DNA from: Pseudomonadota bacterium
Lineage (GTDB): Bacteria > Myxococcota_A > UBA796 > SXON01
DNA: 5,979 bases
Assembly (NCBI GenBank): GCA_005776735.1
Contig: SXOM01000395.1
Span: 1-5,979 of the forward strand
Reading direction: 5' to 3'
Shown here: positions 1 to 5,406 of the stretch, piece by piece
How positions within the stretch are numbered: position 1 is the first letter of the stretch
Layout: every line of letters begins with the position of its first letter
The notes under the pieces: model-generated
Databases searched by the model: none
Told to the model about the DNA's origin: nothing
The model's input: only the letters and a program-made list of their open reading frames with translations
Made by a program: the position numbers and the translations under genes

Positions 1-111
1 CGGGCTGAGCCAGCGCCGTCGCCGCCTCGCGCGGCGGGCACCGTCGCCCCCGCGCCGCGGTGCGCGCACGACACGGCCGCTCGACGCGGCCGGTCGCGGC
101 GCACCGCCCAC

Positions 112-120
112 AGGTTAGCT
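112..120 (+). promoter_or_regulatory. Candidate promoter element AGGTTAGCT
   Basis: The nonamer AGGTTAGCT starts 31 bases before the GTG start of the aminotransferase gene. A near-identical AGGTTAGGT lies in the leader of the DUF481 gene (4531-4539). It is one of the few A/T-containing words in an otherwise G+C leader. The hexamer TTAGCT shares only the first and last T with a TATAAT-type -10 box, and no -35 box is recognisable at the usual spacing. The promoter role is therefore inferred from position and recurrence only. Confidence 0.25.
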
Positions 121-133
121 CCGGGTTCCCCAC

Positions 134-137
134 GAGG
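134..137 (+). promoter_or_regulatory. Ribosome binding site for the GTG start at 143
   Basis: GAGG ends five bases before a GTG codon. It supports GTG at 143 as the start, since no ATG lies nearby in frame and the protein's N-terminus then aligns with the usual start of this aminotransferase family. Confidence 0.6.
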
Positions 138-142
138 CGAAC

Positions 143-1333
143 GTGCGTCTGAGCCACCGCGCGCAGGTCATCCAGGAGTCCGCCATCCGCAAGCTCGACG
201 CGTTCGTCGCGCGGGCGCCCGAGGTGCACTTCTACAAGCTCAACATCGGCCAGCCCGACGTGCCCACGCCGGAGCCCGTGCTGCGCGCGCTCGGCGCCAC
301 CGACTCGCCGGTGCTCGCGTACGGACCCGCCAGCGGGCTGCCCGCGTGTCGCGAGGCGGCGGCGGCGTTCCATGCGCGGACCTCGCCCGGTCTCGGCGCC
401 GAACACTGCGTCGTCACGCAGGGGGGCTCGGAGGCGCTGCTGTTCGCCTTCTGCGCCCTGTGCGACCCCGGCGACGAGATCCTGGTCCCGGAGCCGTACT
501 ACACCAACTACAACGGTTTTGCGACGGTGGCCGCGGCCAAGGTGGTGCCCGTGCGCACCCGCCTCGACGACGGGTTCCGCATCCCGTCCAACGCCGAGCT
601 CGACAAGTACGTCACCGACAAGACGCGCATCTTCCTGTTCGCCAACCCCGGGAATCCCACCGGCGCAGTGTACGGCGAGGCCGACCTGCGAAGGGTGGCG
701 GAGTGGGCGAAGTCGCGTGGGTTGTGGGTGGTGGCCGACGAGGTGTACCGCCACATCTGGTTCACGCACGCGCCGATGTCGGCGTTGGAGCTTCAAGGCC
801 ACGAAGACCACGTGATCGTGGTCGACTCCACCTCCAAGACGTTCTCGGCTTGCGGGCTGCGCATCGGGTTCCTGCTCTCGCGCAACCTCCGCTTCATGGA
901 GCGCATCGAGCGGCTCGGGCAGGCGCGCCTCGGCGCCCAGCCCCGCGCGCAAAACGCAGCGATCGCGGCGTTGCACCTGCCCGACGCCTTCTACGACGAG
1001 CTGCGGGCCACCTACCGCGCGCGGGTGGACGCGATGATGGACGCCCTGGCGCAGATTCCCGGCGTCGCCTACCACCGGCCCGAGGGCGCGTTCTACACGA
1101 TGGCGCGGCTCCCGGTGAAAGACACCGAGGACTTCGCCAGGTTCCTCGTGACGGAGTTCCGCGATACCAGCTCCGGGAGGCCGGAGAGCCTCGTGGTGGC
1201 GCCGGGGCCCGGCTTCTACGCCGACCCGTCAGAAGGGCGCGACGAGATCCGCCTGGCGGCGGTCAAGCACCCCGACGAGGTCCGCCGTGGCATCGAGGTC
1301 CTCGGGCGAGCGTTGGCGAACTATCGGGGGTGA
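143..1333 (+). CDS. Pyridoxal-phosphate-dependent aminotransferase, class I/II (AspB-like)
   Basis: This is a cytosolic fold-type-I PLP enzyme that moves an amino group between an amino acid and a 2-oxo acid; the substrate cannot be told from sequence. All 396 residues fit the family's normal length. Visible landmarks are the N-terminal substrate-contact stretch NIGQPD (34-39), GGSEALL in the cofactor phosphate region (94-100), NPGNPTG (168-174) with N171 expected to contact the PLP ring hydroxyl, ADEVY (198-202) with D199 pairing to the pyridine nitrogen and Y202, STSKTFS (229-235) with K232 as the Schiff-base lysine, R240 near the phosphate, and R370 as the likely substrate-carboxylate arginine. 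The words YTNYNGF and FSACGLRIG match a bacterial subgroup usually annotated only as 'pyridoxal phosphate-dependent aminotransferase' (COG0436). It starts with GTG behind a GAGG site. Nothing is truncated and all key residues are present. The gene to its right is 69 bp away and functionally unlike it, so shared function is not implied. Confidence 0.93.
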   Translation: MRLSHRAQVIQESAIRKLDAFVARAPEVHFYKLNIGQPDVPTPEPVLRALGATDSPVLAYGPASGLPACREAAAAFHARTSPGLGAEHCVVTQGGSEALLFAFCALCDPGDEILVPEPYYTNYNGFATVAAAKVVPVRTRLDDGFRIPSNAELDKYVTDKTRIFLFANPGNPTGAVYGEADLRRVAEWAKSRGLWVVADEVYRHIWFTHAPMSALELQGHEDHVIVVDSTSKTFSACGLRIGFLLSRNLRFMERIERLGQARLGAQPRAQNAAIAALHLPDAFYDELRATYRARVDAMMDALAQIPGVAYHRPEGAFYTMARLPVKDTEDFARFLVTEFRDTSSGRPESLVVAPGPGFYADPSEGRDEIRLAAVKHPDEVRRGIEVLGRALANYRG

Positions 1334-1372
1334 GCGGCGGGGGGGCGCGAACCGCGGCGGCGGATGCGTTTG

Positions 1373-1380
1373 CCACGTGG
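1373..1380. promoter_or_regulatory. Palindrome CCACGTGG before the lipoprotein gene
   Basis: A perfect 8-bp palindrome (CCACGTGG) lies 22 bp before the lipoprotein start, inside the 69-bp spacer after the aminotransferase. It could be a small operator, but one copy this short may be chance. No good -35/-10 pair is visible in this spacer: a TTGCCA at 1370-1375 would place its -10 on the ribosome binding site. The lipoprotein gene may therefore be read from the aminotransferase promoter. Confidence 0.15.
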
Positions 1381-1391
1381 TACCGTTCATT

Positions 1392-1397
1392 GGAGGT
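1392..1397 (+). promoter_or_regulatory. Ribosome binding site GGAGGT setting the lipoprotein start at 1403
   Basis: GGAGGT is a near-perfect Shine-Dalgarno sequence five bases before ATG 1403. It decides against the in-frame ATG at 1364, which would put 13 residues including a His-Trp-Arg-Trp stretch before the signal peptide and spoil it. Confidence 0.8.
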
Positions 1398-1402
1398 GGG
1401 AG

Positions 1403-3331
1403 ATGCTCCGACTTGTGCTCGTCGTGTTGGCGGCCGCCCTTTTCGGGTGCGTCGGAACCTACGACACGTGTACCGACGCGGACGACGACGGGTTCAGCGA
1501 CTGCGTGGACTGCAACGACCAGAACCCGGCGGTCCACCCCGACAGCGGCGACGAGCGGTTCGGCTGCAACGGGAGGGACGACAACTGCGACGGCAGAATC
1601 GACGAGTCGGGCGGCAAGACCTTCTACGAAGATGCCGACGGCGACGGCTTCGGAGACCGCGCCACCTCGGACTATTGCAACGCCCCCGCTGGCTACGTCA
1701 CCAACGACGATGACTGCGACGACGAGGAGCCCTCGGCTCACCCCGGAGGGGTCGAGATCTGCGACGGCATCGACAACGACTGCACCGATGGCACCGACGT
1801 CGGCGTGCCCGACGCGCCGCTGTGGTACGTCGACGTGGACGGGGACGGTTCGGGCGATGCCGCCGTGAGCGAGCAGTCGTGCGATCCGCCGACCGGGTAC
1901 GTCGCCAACGCCGACGATTGCGACGACACCAACGGAAGCGTCACGCCGGGCCTCGCCGAGGTCTGCCAGGACGGCCTGGACAACGACTGCCAGGCTTCGA
2001 CACCGGACACGTGCGACTACACCGCGGGCGACCCGACCGCCATGCTCGGGGGGGGCTATGGGCACCAGTCGGAACAGAGCGTGGGTGCGAGCCTCGACGG
2101 CCTCGGCGATGTCGACCAGGATGGGGTCGACGACGTGATCGTGAGCGCGGGCGGCACGGGAGCGTCCCCTCCCGGTGCCTTCGTCTTGCTCGGGCCCGTC
2201 AACGGGATGCTCTCCCTCGGCAGTGCGGCCGAGCGGCTGACCACCGGGGCGCTCGACGACCAAGCGGGAGCGGCGGTAGCCGGTCCGGGCGACACCGACG
2301 GAGACGGCTACGCCGACGCGGCGTTCGGGGCGCCCGGTGCCACCGACGACGCCGGCCTGGTCCCCGGCTCTGCGTGGCTGCTCCGGGGGCCGGAGGTCGA
2401 CTGTTCCCCGTTCTGCGACGGCGCCGTCTTCGTGGGCGACCACGACGGCGAGCGTGTGGGCGCCGCGCTCGTCGGCCCCGGCGACCTCGACGGAGACGGG
2501 CTGGACGAGCTGGCCGTGGGTGCGCCGGAGCACCCGGGCGGTGGCGCCGTCTTCGTCCTTGCCGACGCCCCGGTGGGAGACTTGGGAGAAAGCGATGCGA
2601 ACAGCACGCTGACCGGCGAAGGCTCCGGCCAGGCGGGTGGGCTCCTGTTCCGGGTCGGCGACGTCGACGCCGACGGGCTGGACGACCTGGGGGTCGGTGA
2701 CCTGACCCGGGGCGTGCTGTGGGTGGTCACGGGTGCGCCCACCGGCGCGCGAGCGCTCGCGGACAGCGCAGTCCGCGTCGACTTCGAGAGCGCCCACGCC
2801 GAGTGGAGCCTCGGGTCGGCCGTGGCGGACGACCTCGATGGCGACGGCATCGTGGACCTGCTCGTGAGCGGCGGCGTCGACCGCGACCTCGCGTCGGACG
2901 CGGTCGCGTGGGGCGAGCTGGGGCCCCTGTCGGGCAGCCTCGCGCTCGACGACCTGACCCTCACCACGGGCGGACTCCACGCCAACGCGGGCGTCCGCCT
3001 GGCGTCGCTCGGAGACCTGGATCACGACGGCGCCGGGGACCTCGCCCTCGTGGCCAACGCGGGCGCCGGCCTCGCGAGCGACCTCTCGACGGTGCTGACG
3101 AATCCCGCCGCGCTGTGGTACCGGCCGGGCCCGCTCTCGCCGGGCTCGACGGCGATCGACGCCGGCTCCACCGTATTCATCCACGGTTCCGGCGCCGACC
3201 TGCGGGTGGCCGCCGGCGGCGACCTCGACGGGGACTTCTGGCCCGATGTCGTGGTGGGCGACCCCTTGGACGACACCGACAGCCGGGACGCGGGGGCGTT
3301 CTGGGTGTACTCCGGCGCCTCGATCCGCTGA
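1403..3331 (+). CDS. Secreted lipoprotein with three MopE-type repeats and a seven-repeat FG-GAP propeller
   Basis: The 642-residue product is predicted to be exported and lipid-anchored. A type II signal peptide (basic R3, hydrophobic 4-14) ends in lipobox LFGC with C16 as the acylated cysteine; V17 follows, so the usual Asp inner-membrane retention signal is absent and an outer-membrane location is likely. Residues 23-204 hold three Cys/Asp-rich repeats of the MopE metal-binding-motif kind, each with a DxDxDG loop (25-33, 77-85, 144-152), a DCxD-type motif and a closing CxGxDxxC-type motif. Residues 228-624 hold seven FG-GAP repeats about 60 residues apart, each with a DxDxDG-like calcium loop, as in the seven-bladed integrin-alpha propeller. 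Such proteins are thought to act in surface binding or adhesion; ligand and role are unknown here. The only other cysteines, C334 and C338 (CSPFC), lie after the second FG-GAP calcium loop. No C-terminal sorting motif or enzyme domain is visible. The function is inferred; the domain content is seen. Confidence 0.9.
   Translation: MLRLVLVVLAAALFGCVGTYDTCTDADDDGFSDCVDCNDQNPAVHPDSGDERFGCNGRDDNCDGRIDESGGKTFYEDADGDGFGDRATSDYCNAPAGYVTNDDDCDDEEPSAHPGGVEICDGIDNDCTDGTDVGVPDAPLWYVDVDGDGSGDAAVSEQSCDPPTGYVANADDCDDTNGSVTPGLAEVCQDGLDNDCQASTPDTCDYTAGDPTAMLGGGYGHQSEQSVGASLDGLGDVDQDGVDDVIVSAGGTGASPPGAFVLLGPVNGMLSLGSAAERLTTGALDDQAGAAVAGPGDTDGDGYADAAFGAPGATDDAGLVPGSAWLLRGPEVDCSPFCDGAVFVGDHDGERVGAALVGPGDLDGDGLDELAVGAPEHPGGGAVFVLADAPVGDLGESDANSTLTGEGSGQAGGLLFRVGDVDADGLDDLGVGDLTRGVLWVVTGAPTGARALADSAVRVDFESAHAEWSLGSAVADDLDGDGIVDLLVSGGVDRDLASDAVAWGELGPLSGSLALDDLTLTTGGLHANAGVRLASLGDLDHDGAGDLALVANAGAGLASDLSTVLTNPAALWYRPGPLSPGSTAIDAGSTVFIHGSGADLRVAAGGDLDGDFWPDVVVGDPLDDTDSRDAGAFWVYSGASIR
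1469..2014 (+). repeat. Three tandem MopE-like Cys/Asp-rich protein repeats
   Basis: These encode residues 23-204 of the lipoprotein. Units run about 23-68, 74-132 and 141-202. Units two and three share the order (F/W)Y-x-D-x-DGDG, a cysteine, GYV, DDCDD, P-G, a cysteine, and DNDC. Unit one is shorter and diverged (CVDCND, then CNGRDDNCDG). Each unit has four cysteines (34/37/55/62, 92/105/120/127, 160/173/188/196), and single cysteines 23 and 204 flank the block, giving 14 in total. An even number in an exported protein suggests seven disulfides. The motif is named after MopE, a copper-binding surface protein of Methylococcus; copper binding cannot be claimed from these units. Confidence 0.8.
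2084..3274 (+). repeat. Seven FG-GAP repeats forming a predicted beta-propeller
   Basis: These encode residues 228-624 of the lipoprotein. Repeats begin near residues 228, 289, 353, 412, 471, 530 and 599, a period of 59-69 residues. Calcium-loop cores are DVDQDGVDD (236), DTDGDGYAD (297), DLDGDGLDE (361), DVDADGLDD (420), DLDGDGIVD (477), DLDHDGAGD (538) and DLDGDFWPD (607). The seventh has Phe where the others have Gly at the sixth position. Repeats two and three carry the fullest form, ending in GAP. Seven units match the blade number of the integrin-alpha head, so the propeller looks complete. Confidence 0.85.
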
Positions 3332-3338
3332 GCGCCCC

Positions 3339-4493
3339 TCACCGCCAGGCGCGGAGCACCTCGGCCAGGCGCCGATACTGCGCCGGGGAGTTGTAGACCT
3401 GCGCGCTGATCCGGATGAAACAACGCGCATCGTACGCGGTGAACGGCACCTCGATCCGGTGCTCGGCGAACAGCCGCGCCGTGAGGCCGGGTGCGTCGGC
3501 GCCGCGAGCCCAGGGCACGAGCACGGCCGCCATGGGCCCATACCAGGAGGGGTGGTCGGGGTGAGGAAGCTCGACGCCGAGGGCGTCGGCGAGGAGCTCC
3601 CGCCCCTCGCGCACCAGCCCGTGCGTCGCGGCGCGCACCTCCGCGATGCCGAGCACTTCGAGGTGATCGAGCGCGGCGGGCACCGCCAACCACGCCGTCG
3701 GGTCGAAGGTGCCGGTCCACTCGAACTCGGGCGCGAGGCCGCTGGCGTAGCCGTGGCTCGTCACCCGGGGGTGCACCCGCGCTCGCCAGTCGGGATGCAC
3801 CCAGAAGAGCGCCGCGCCCTTCGGAGCGCACACCCACTTGTGAAGGTTTCCCGTGTAGAAATCGGCCGCCAGCGCCTCGAGGTCCAGGTCGAGCAGCCCC
3901 GGGGCGTGCGCCCCGTCGACGAGCACGGCCACGCCGCGCGCCCGACAGAGCGCCACCAGCTCCGCCGCGGGGAACGTCAACGCGGTCGCGGAGGTGACGT
4001 GGTCGACGATCACCAGGCGCGTGCGGGGCCCGATGGCGGCGGCGAACGCGCCGATCACCTGCTCGGGGTCGTGGATCGGGAACGGGACGATGGCCGGCAC
4101 GTGCCGGACGCCGTAGCGGTGCTCCAGGCGCAGGAGCGCCATCTTCACGGCGTTATACCCATGGTCTGCGTGCACGACCTCGTCACCTTCACGCCAGTCC
4201 AGGGCGCCGAGCGCCGACTCGACCCCGTGGGTGGCGTTGGGCACAAAGACCAGGCCCGCGGGGTCGGCCCCCACCAACGCCGCCACGCGCGCCCGCGCCG
4301 CGTCCAGGCGCGCCGGCAGGCGACGGGCGAGAAACTCCACGGGTTCGGCCTCCATCTCGGCACGCAGGGCGTCCTGCACCGCGAGCACGGCGCGCGGCGT
4401 GGCGCCGAAGCTGCCGTGGTTGAGGAAGTCGACGGAGGGGTCGAGCGCCCAGCGGGCGACGAGCTCGGGGGCGCCGGGGGTCCAGGTGGCCAT
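3339..4493 (-). CDS. Class V PLP-dependent aminotransferase-fold enzyme (isopenicillin-N epimerase-like)
   Basis: The 384-residue product belongs to the class V aminotransferase/cysteine-desulfurase superfamily and should be cytosolic. Landmarks are FLNHGSFG (23-30), the characteristic N-terminal glycine loop of the isopenicillin-N-epimerase-like group; NATHG (86-90) for cofactor phosphate; DHVTSAT (164-170); VDGAHAPG (192-199) with D193 and H196; TGNLHKW (214-220) with K219 as Schiff-base lysine; GTFDPTAWLAV (261-271); and RISAQVYN (361-368) with R361 as the likely substrate-carboxylate arginine. Relatives include epimerases, C-S lyases such as those of ergothioneine synthesis, and desulfurases. 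No egtB/egtD-like or beta-lactam gene lies nearby, so the reaction is not assigned. Cysteines 183, 222 and 358 do not sit in a recognisable SufS-type persulfide loop. The start has no Shine-Dalgarno sequence, but ATG 4493 puts the glycine loop about 25 residues in, normal for the group. It converges on the lipoprotein gene with 7 bp between stops and diverges from the DUF481 gene. Confidence 0.88.
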   Translation of the reverse strand: MATWTPGAPELVARWALDPSVDFLNHGSFGATPRAVLAVQDALRAEMEAEPVEFLARRLPARLDAARARVAALVGADPAGLVFVPNATHGVESALGALDWREGDEVVHADHGYNAVKMALLRLEHRYGVRHVPAIVPFPIHDPEQVIGAFAAAIGPRTRLVIVDHVTSATALTFPAAELVALCRARGVAVLVDGAHAPGLLDLDLEALAADFYTGNLHKWVCAPKGAALFWVHPDWRARVHPRVTSHGYASGLAPEFEWTGTFDPTAWLAVPAALDHLEVLGIAEVRAATHGLVREGRELLADALGVELPHPDHPSWYGPMAAVLVPWARGADAPGLTARLFAEHRIEVPFTAYDARCFIRISAQVYNSPAQYRRLAEVLRAWR

Positions 4494-4530
4494 GCGCGCC
4501 GCATAGCTGCGCGGGGCGGGTGGCGCCGGA

Positions 4531-4539
4531 AGGTTAGGT
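4531..4539 (+). promoter_or_regulatory. Candidate promoter element AGGTTAGGT
   Basis: This nonamer lies 48 bases before the ATG of the DUF481 gene in the 85-bp divergent spacer. It differs by one base from the nonamer ahead of the aminotransferase gene (112-120). If TTAGGT acted as a -10 box, the transcript would have a leader of about 30 bases, which leaves room for the ribosome site at 4570. No -35 box is evident. The assignment is inference. Confidence 0.25.
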
Positions 4540-4569
4540 CAGCGCGCGGGGTTGGTCCCGCGCTCTCCC

Positions 4570-4574
4570 GAGGA
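4570..4574 (+). promoter_or_regulatory. Ribosome binding site GAGGA for the ATG at 4579
   Basis: GAGGA ends four bases before ATG 4579. It favours this ATG over the upstream in-frame TTG at 4552, which would add nine residues including Glu and Asp in front of the signal peptide. Confidence 0.6.
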
Positions 4575-4578
4575 CACC

Positions 4579-5376
4579 ATGCTCACGCTGCTCACCATCT
4601 CGCTCGCGCTCGCCGAAGAGTCCAAGTTCGAAGGCACCAAGCAGGGGGACGACGAGAAGAAGGCCCCCGAAGCGCACGCCACGGTCGAGCTCGGCGGGTC
4701 GCTCACCTCCGGCAACACCGAGACCATGGCGCTCACCGGCCTCGGCAACGTCGCCTACAAGTGGCGCCGCAACGGCATCTCCAGCACCTTCGGCGTGAAC
4801 TGGGGCCAGTCCAAGATCGACGCGGACGGCGACGGCCTGTTGTCCGACGCCGAACACGCCGCCGACTACGTGAAGACCGCCGAACGCGTGCACGGCACGC
4901 TGCGGTACGACCGGTTCCTCGGCAAGCGGGACAGCCTGTACCTGCTCGGCGGTGCGTTCAGCGACTCGTTCGCCGGGTACGACTACCGCGTCAACGGACA
5001 GCTCGGGTGGTCGCACAACTTCGTCGACAAGGAGAACGTCGGGTTCCGGGGTGAGCTCGGCGTCGACATCGCCCGGGAGGACTTCGTCGTCGGCATCGAG
5101 CCCAACGCGCAGACCGTCGTCGCCGCGCGCCTGCTCCTCGGCGGTCGGTACGCCTTCAACAAGAACGTGAGCGTCGAGGACACGCTCGAGGTCTACGAAG
5201 GCGTCCTGGACTTCACCGACTTCCGCTTGAACAACACCGCGGCGTTGACCGCCACCCTGGGCTCGAAGCTGGCGTTGAAGCTGAGCCACCAGCTCGCGTT
5301 CGACAACGTCCCGGTCGAGGGCTACCAGCCGTTGGACCACACGACGATGGCGACGTTCGTGGTGACGCTCCTCTGA
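4579..5376 (+). CDS. DUF481 (YdiY-type) outer-membrane beta-barrel protein
   Basis: The 265-residue product fits the DUF481 family, annotated in E. coli as YdiY or salt-induced outer membrane protein; its biochemical role is not established. A very short signal peptide (1-12, MLTLLTISLALA) precedes a charged linker (13-32, EES to KKAP), followed by alternating hydrophobic/polar strands through the C-terminus. Family hallmarks are the first strand with GGSLTSGNTET (39-49), the strands around YDRFLGKRDSLYLLGG (110-125), YRVNGQLGW (136-144), and the closing pair LKLSHQLAFDN (233-243) and TMATFVVTLL (256-265). The final residue is Leu rather than the usual Phe of barrel C-termini. Residues 81-92 form a canonical EF-hand loop between two early strands, not a feature I know as typical of the family. 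The n-region of the signal has no Lys or Arg if the ATG is the true start. The gene stands alone on its strand, divergent from the class V enzyme and convergent on the PDZ gene. Confidence 0.87.
   Translation: MLTLLTISLALAEESKFEGTKQGDDEKKAPEAHATVELGGSLTSGNTETMALTGLGNVAYKWRRNGISSTFGVNWGQSKIDADGDGLLSDAEHAADYVKTAERVHGTLRYDRFLGKRDSLYLLGGAFSDSFAGYDYRVNGQLGWSHNFVDKENVGFRGELGVDIAREDFVVGIEPNAQTVVAARLLLGGRYAFNKNVSVEDTLEVYEGVLDFTDFRLNNTAALTATLGSKLALKLSHQLAFDNVPVEGYQPLDHTTMATFVVTLL
4819..4854 (+). other. EF-hand calcium-binding loop within the DUF481 protein
   Basis: Residues 81-92 read DADGDGLLSDAE. This matches the 12-position EF-hand loop: Asp at 1, 3 and 5, Gly at 6, hydrophobic Leu at 8, Ser at 9 and Glu at 12. 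It follows a strand ending GVNWGQSKI and precedes the strand starting YVKTAERVHG, so it lies in a loop joining two barrel strands. Calcium binding is inferred from the motif. Confidence 0.65.
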
Positions 5377-5379
5377 GGG

Positions 5380-5399
5380 GGCGCCCCGGAGGGGGCGCC
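5380..5399. terminator. Perfect GC hairpin between converging genes, candidate bidirectional terminator
   Basis: An 8-bp perfect stem (GGCGCCCC pairing with GGGGCGCC) closes a four-base GGAG loop. It fills most of the 30-bp spacer between the stops of the DUF481 and PDZ genes, which is where a shared terminator would be expected. There is no T-tract on either side, so it is not a classical intrinsic terminator. It may still block or stabilise both 3' ends. The segment also contains a direct repeat GGGGGCGCC (5377-5385 and 5391-5399). Confidence 0.5.
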
Positions 5400-5406
5400 G
5401 GCGGCC

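Larger units (their letters stand above)
1..142. other. GC-rich upstream region, no supported gene
   Basis: No convincing coding region is visible here. The plus frame ending in a TAG at 116-118 reads as an Arg/Pro/Gly-rich string with no domain character, and a second plus frame stops at once at TGA 6-8, which could be the last codons of a gene lying mostly to the left. A 7-bp perfect inverted repeat with a 5-base loop lies at 74-92 (CGGCCGC, loop TCGAC, GCGGCCG). It has no T-tract, and in DNA this rich in G+C such a stem can arise by chance. The segment probably holds the promoter and 5' leader of the aminotransferase gene that starts at 143. Confidence 0.4.

Noticed and set aside
74..92. 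Inverted repeat in the left leader as a terminator of an upstream gene
   Set aside because: It has only a 7-bp stem, no T-tract and no supported upstream gene; such stems are common by chance at this GC content.
1370..1375. TTGCCA as a -35 promoter box before the lipoprotein
   Set aside because: A -10 box at normal spacing would fall on the ribosome binding site at 1392-1397, and no TATAAT-like sequence is there.
1364..1402. Upstream in-frame ATG for the lipoprotein
   Set aside because: It would place 13 polar residues before the signal peptide; ATG 1403 has a strong GGAGGT site and starts a standard lipoprotein signal.
346..1713. A 455-codon plus-strand frame overlapping the aminotransferase and the start of the lipoprotein
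   Set aside because: It is Arg/Gly-rich and motif-free, has no ribosome site, and is a frame shadow of the aminotransferase.
1469..2014. Possible CRISPR or DNA-level tandem repeat in the Asp/Cys-rich region
   Set aside because: The repetition is at protein level (DxDGDG, DNDC) with diverged nucleotides and unequal unit lengths in one continuous reading frame; there are no direct repeats with spacers.
1229..3541. A 770-codon open frame on the minus strand across the lipoprotein gene
   Set aside because: It lies opposite the lipoprotein gene, whose Asp/Gly/Ala codons (GAC, GGC, GCC) read as Val/Ala/Gly-type codons in antisense and almost never give stops. The translation is a Val/Arg/Ala/Gly-rich string without domains, while the plus strand has a signal peptide, ribosome site and ten recognisable repeats.
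3246..5054. A 602-codon open frame on the plus strand across the class V enzyme and into the DUF481 gene
   Set aside because: The product is Arg/His/Gly-rich with no motif and overlaps two genes that have clear family motifs in other frames. It is explained by high GC content.
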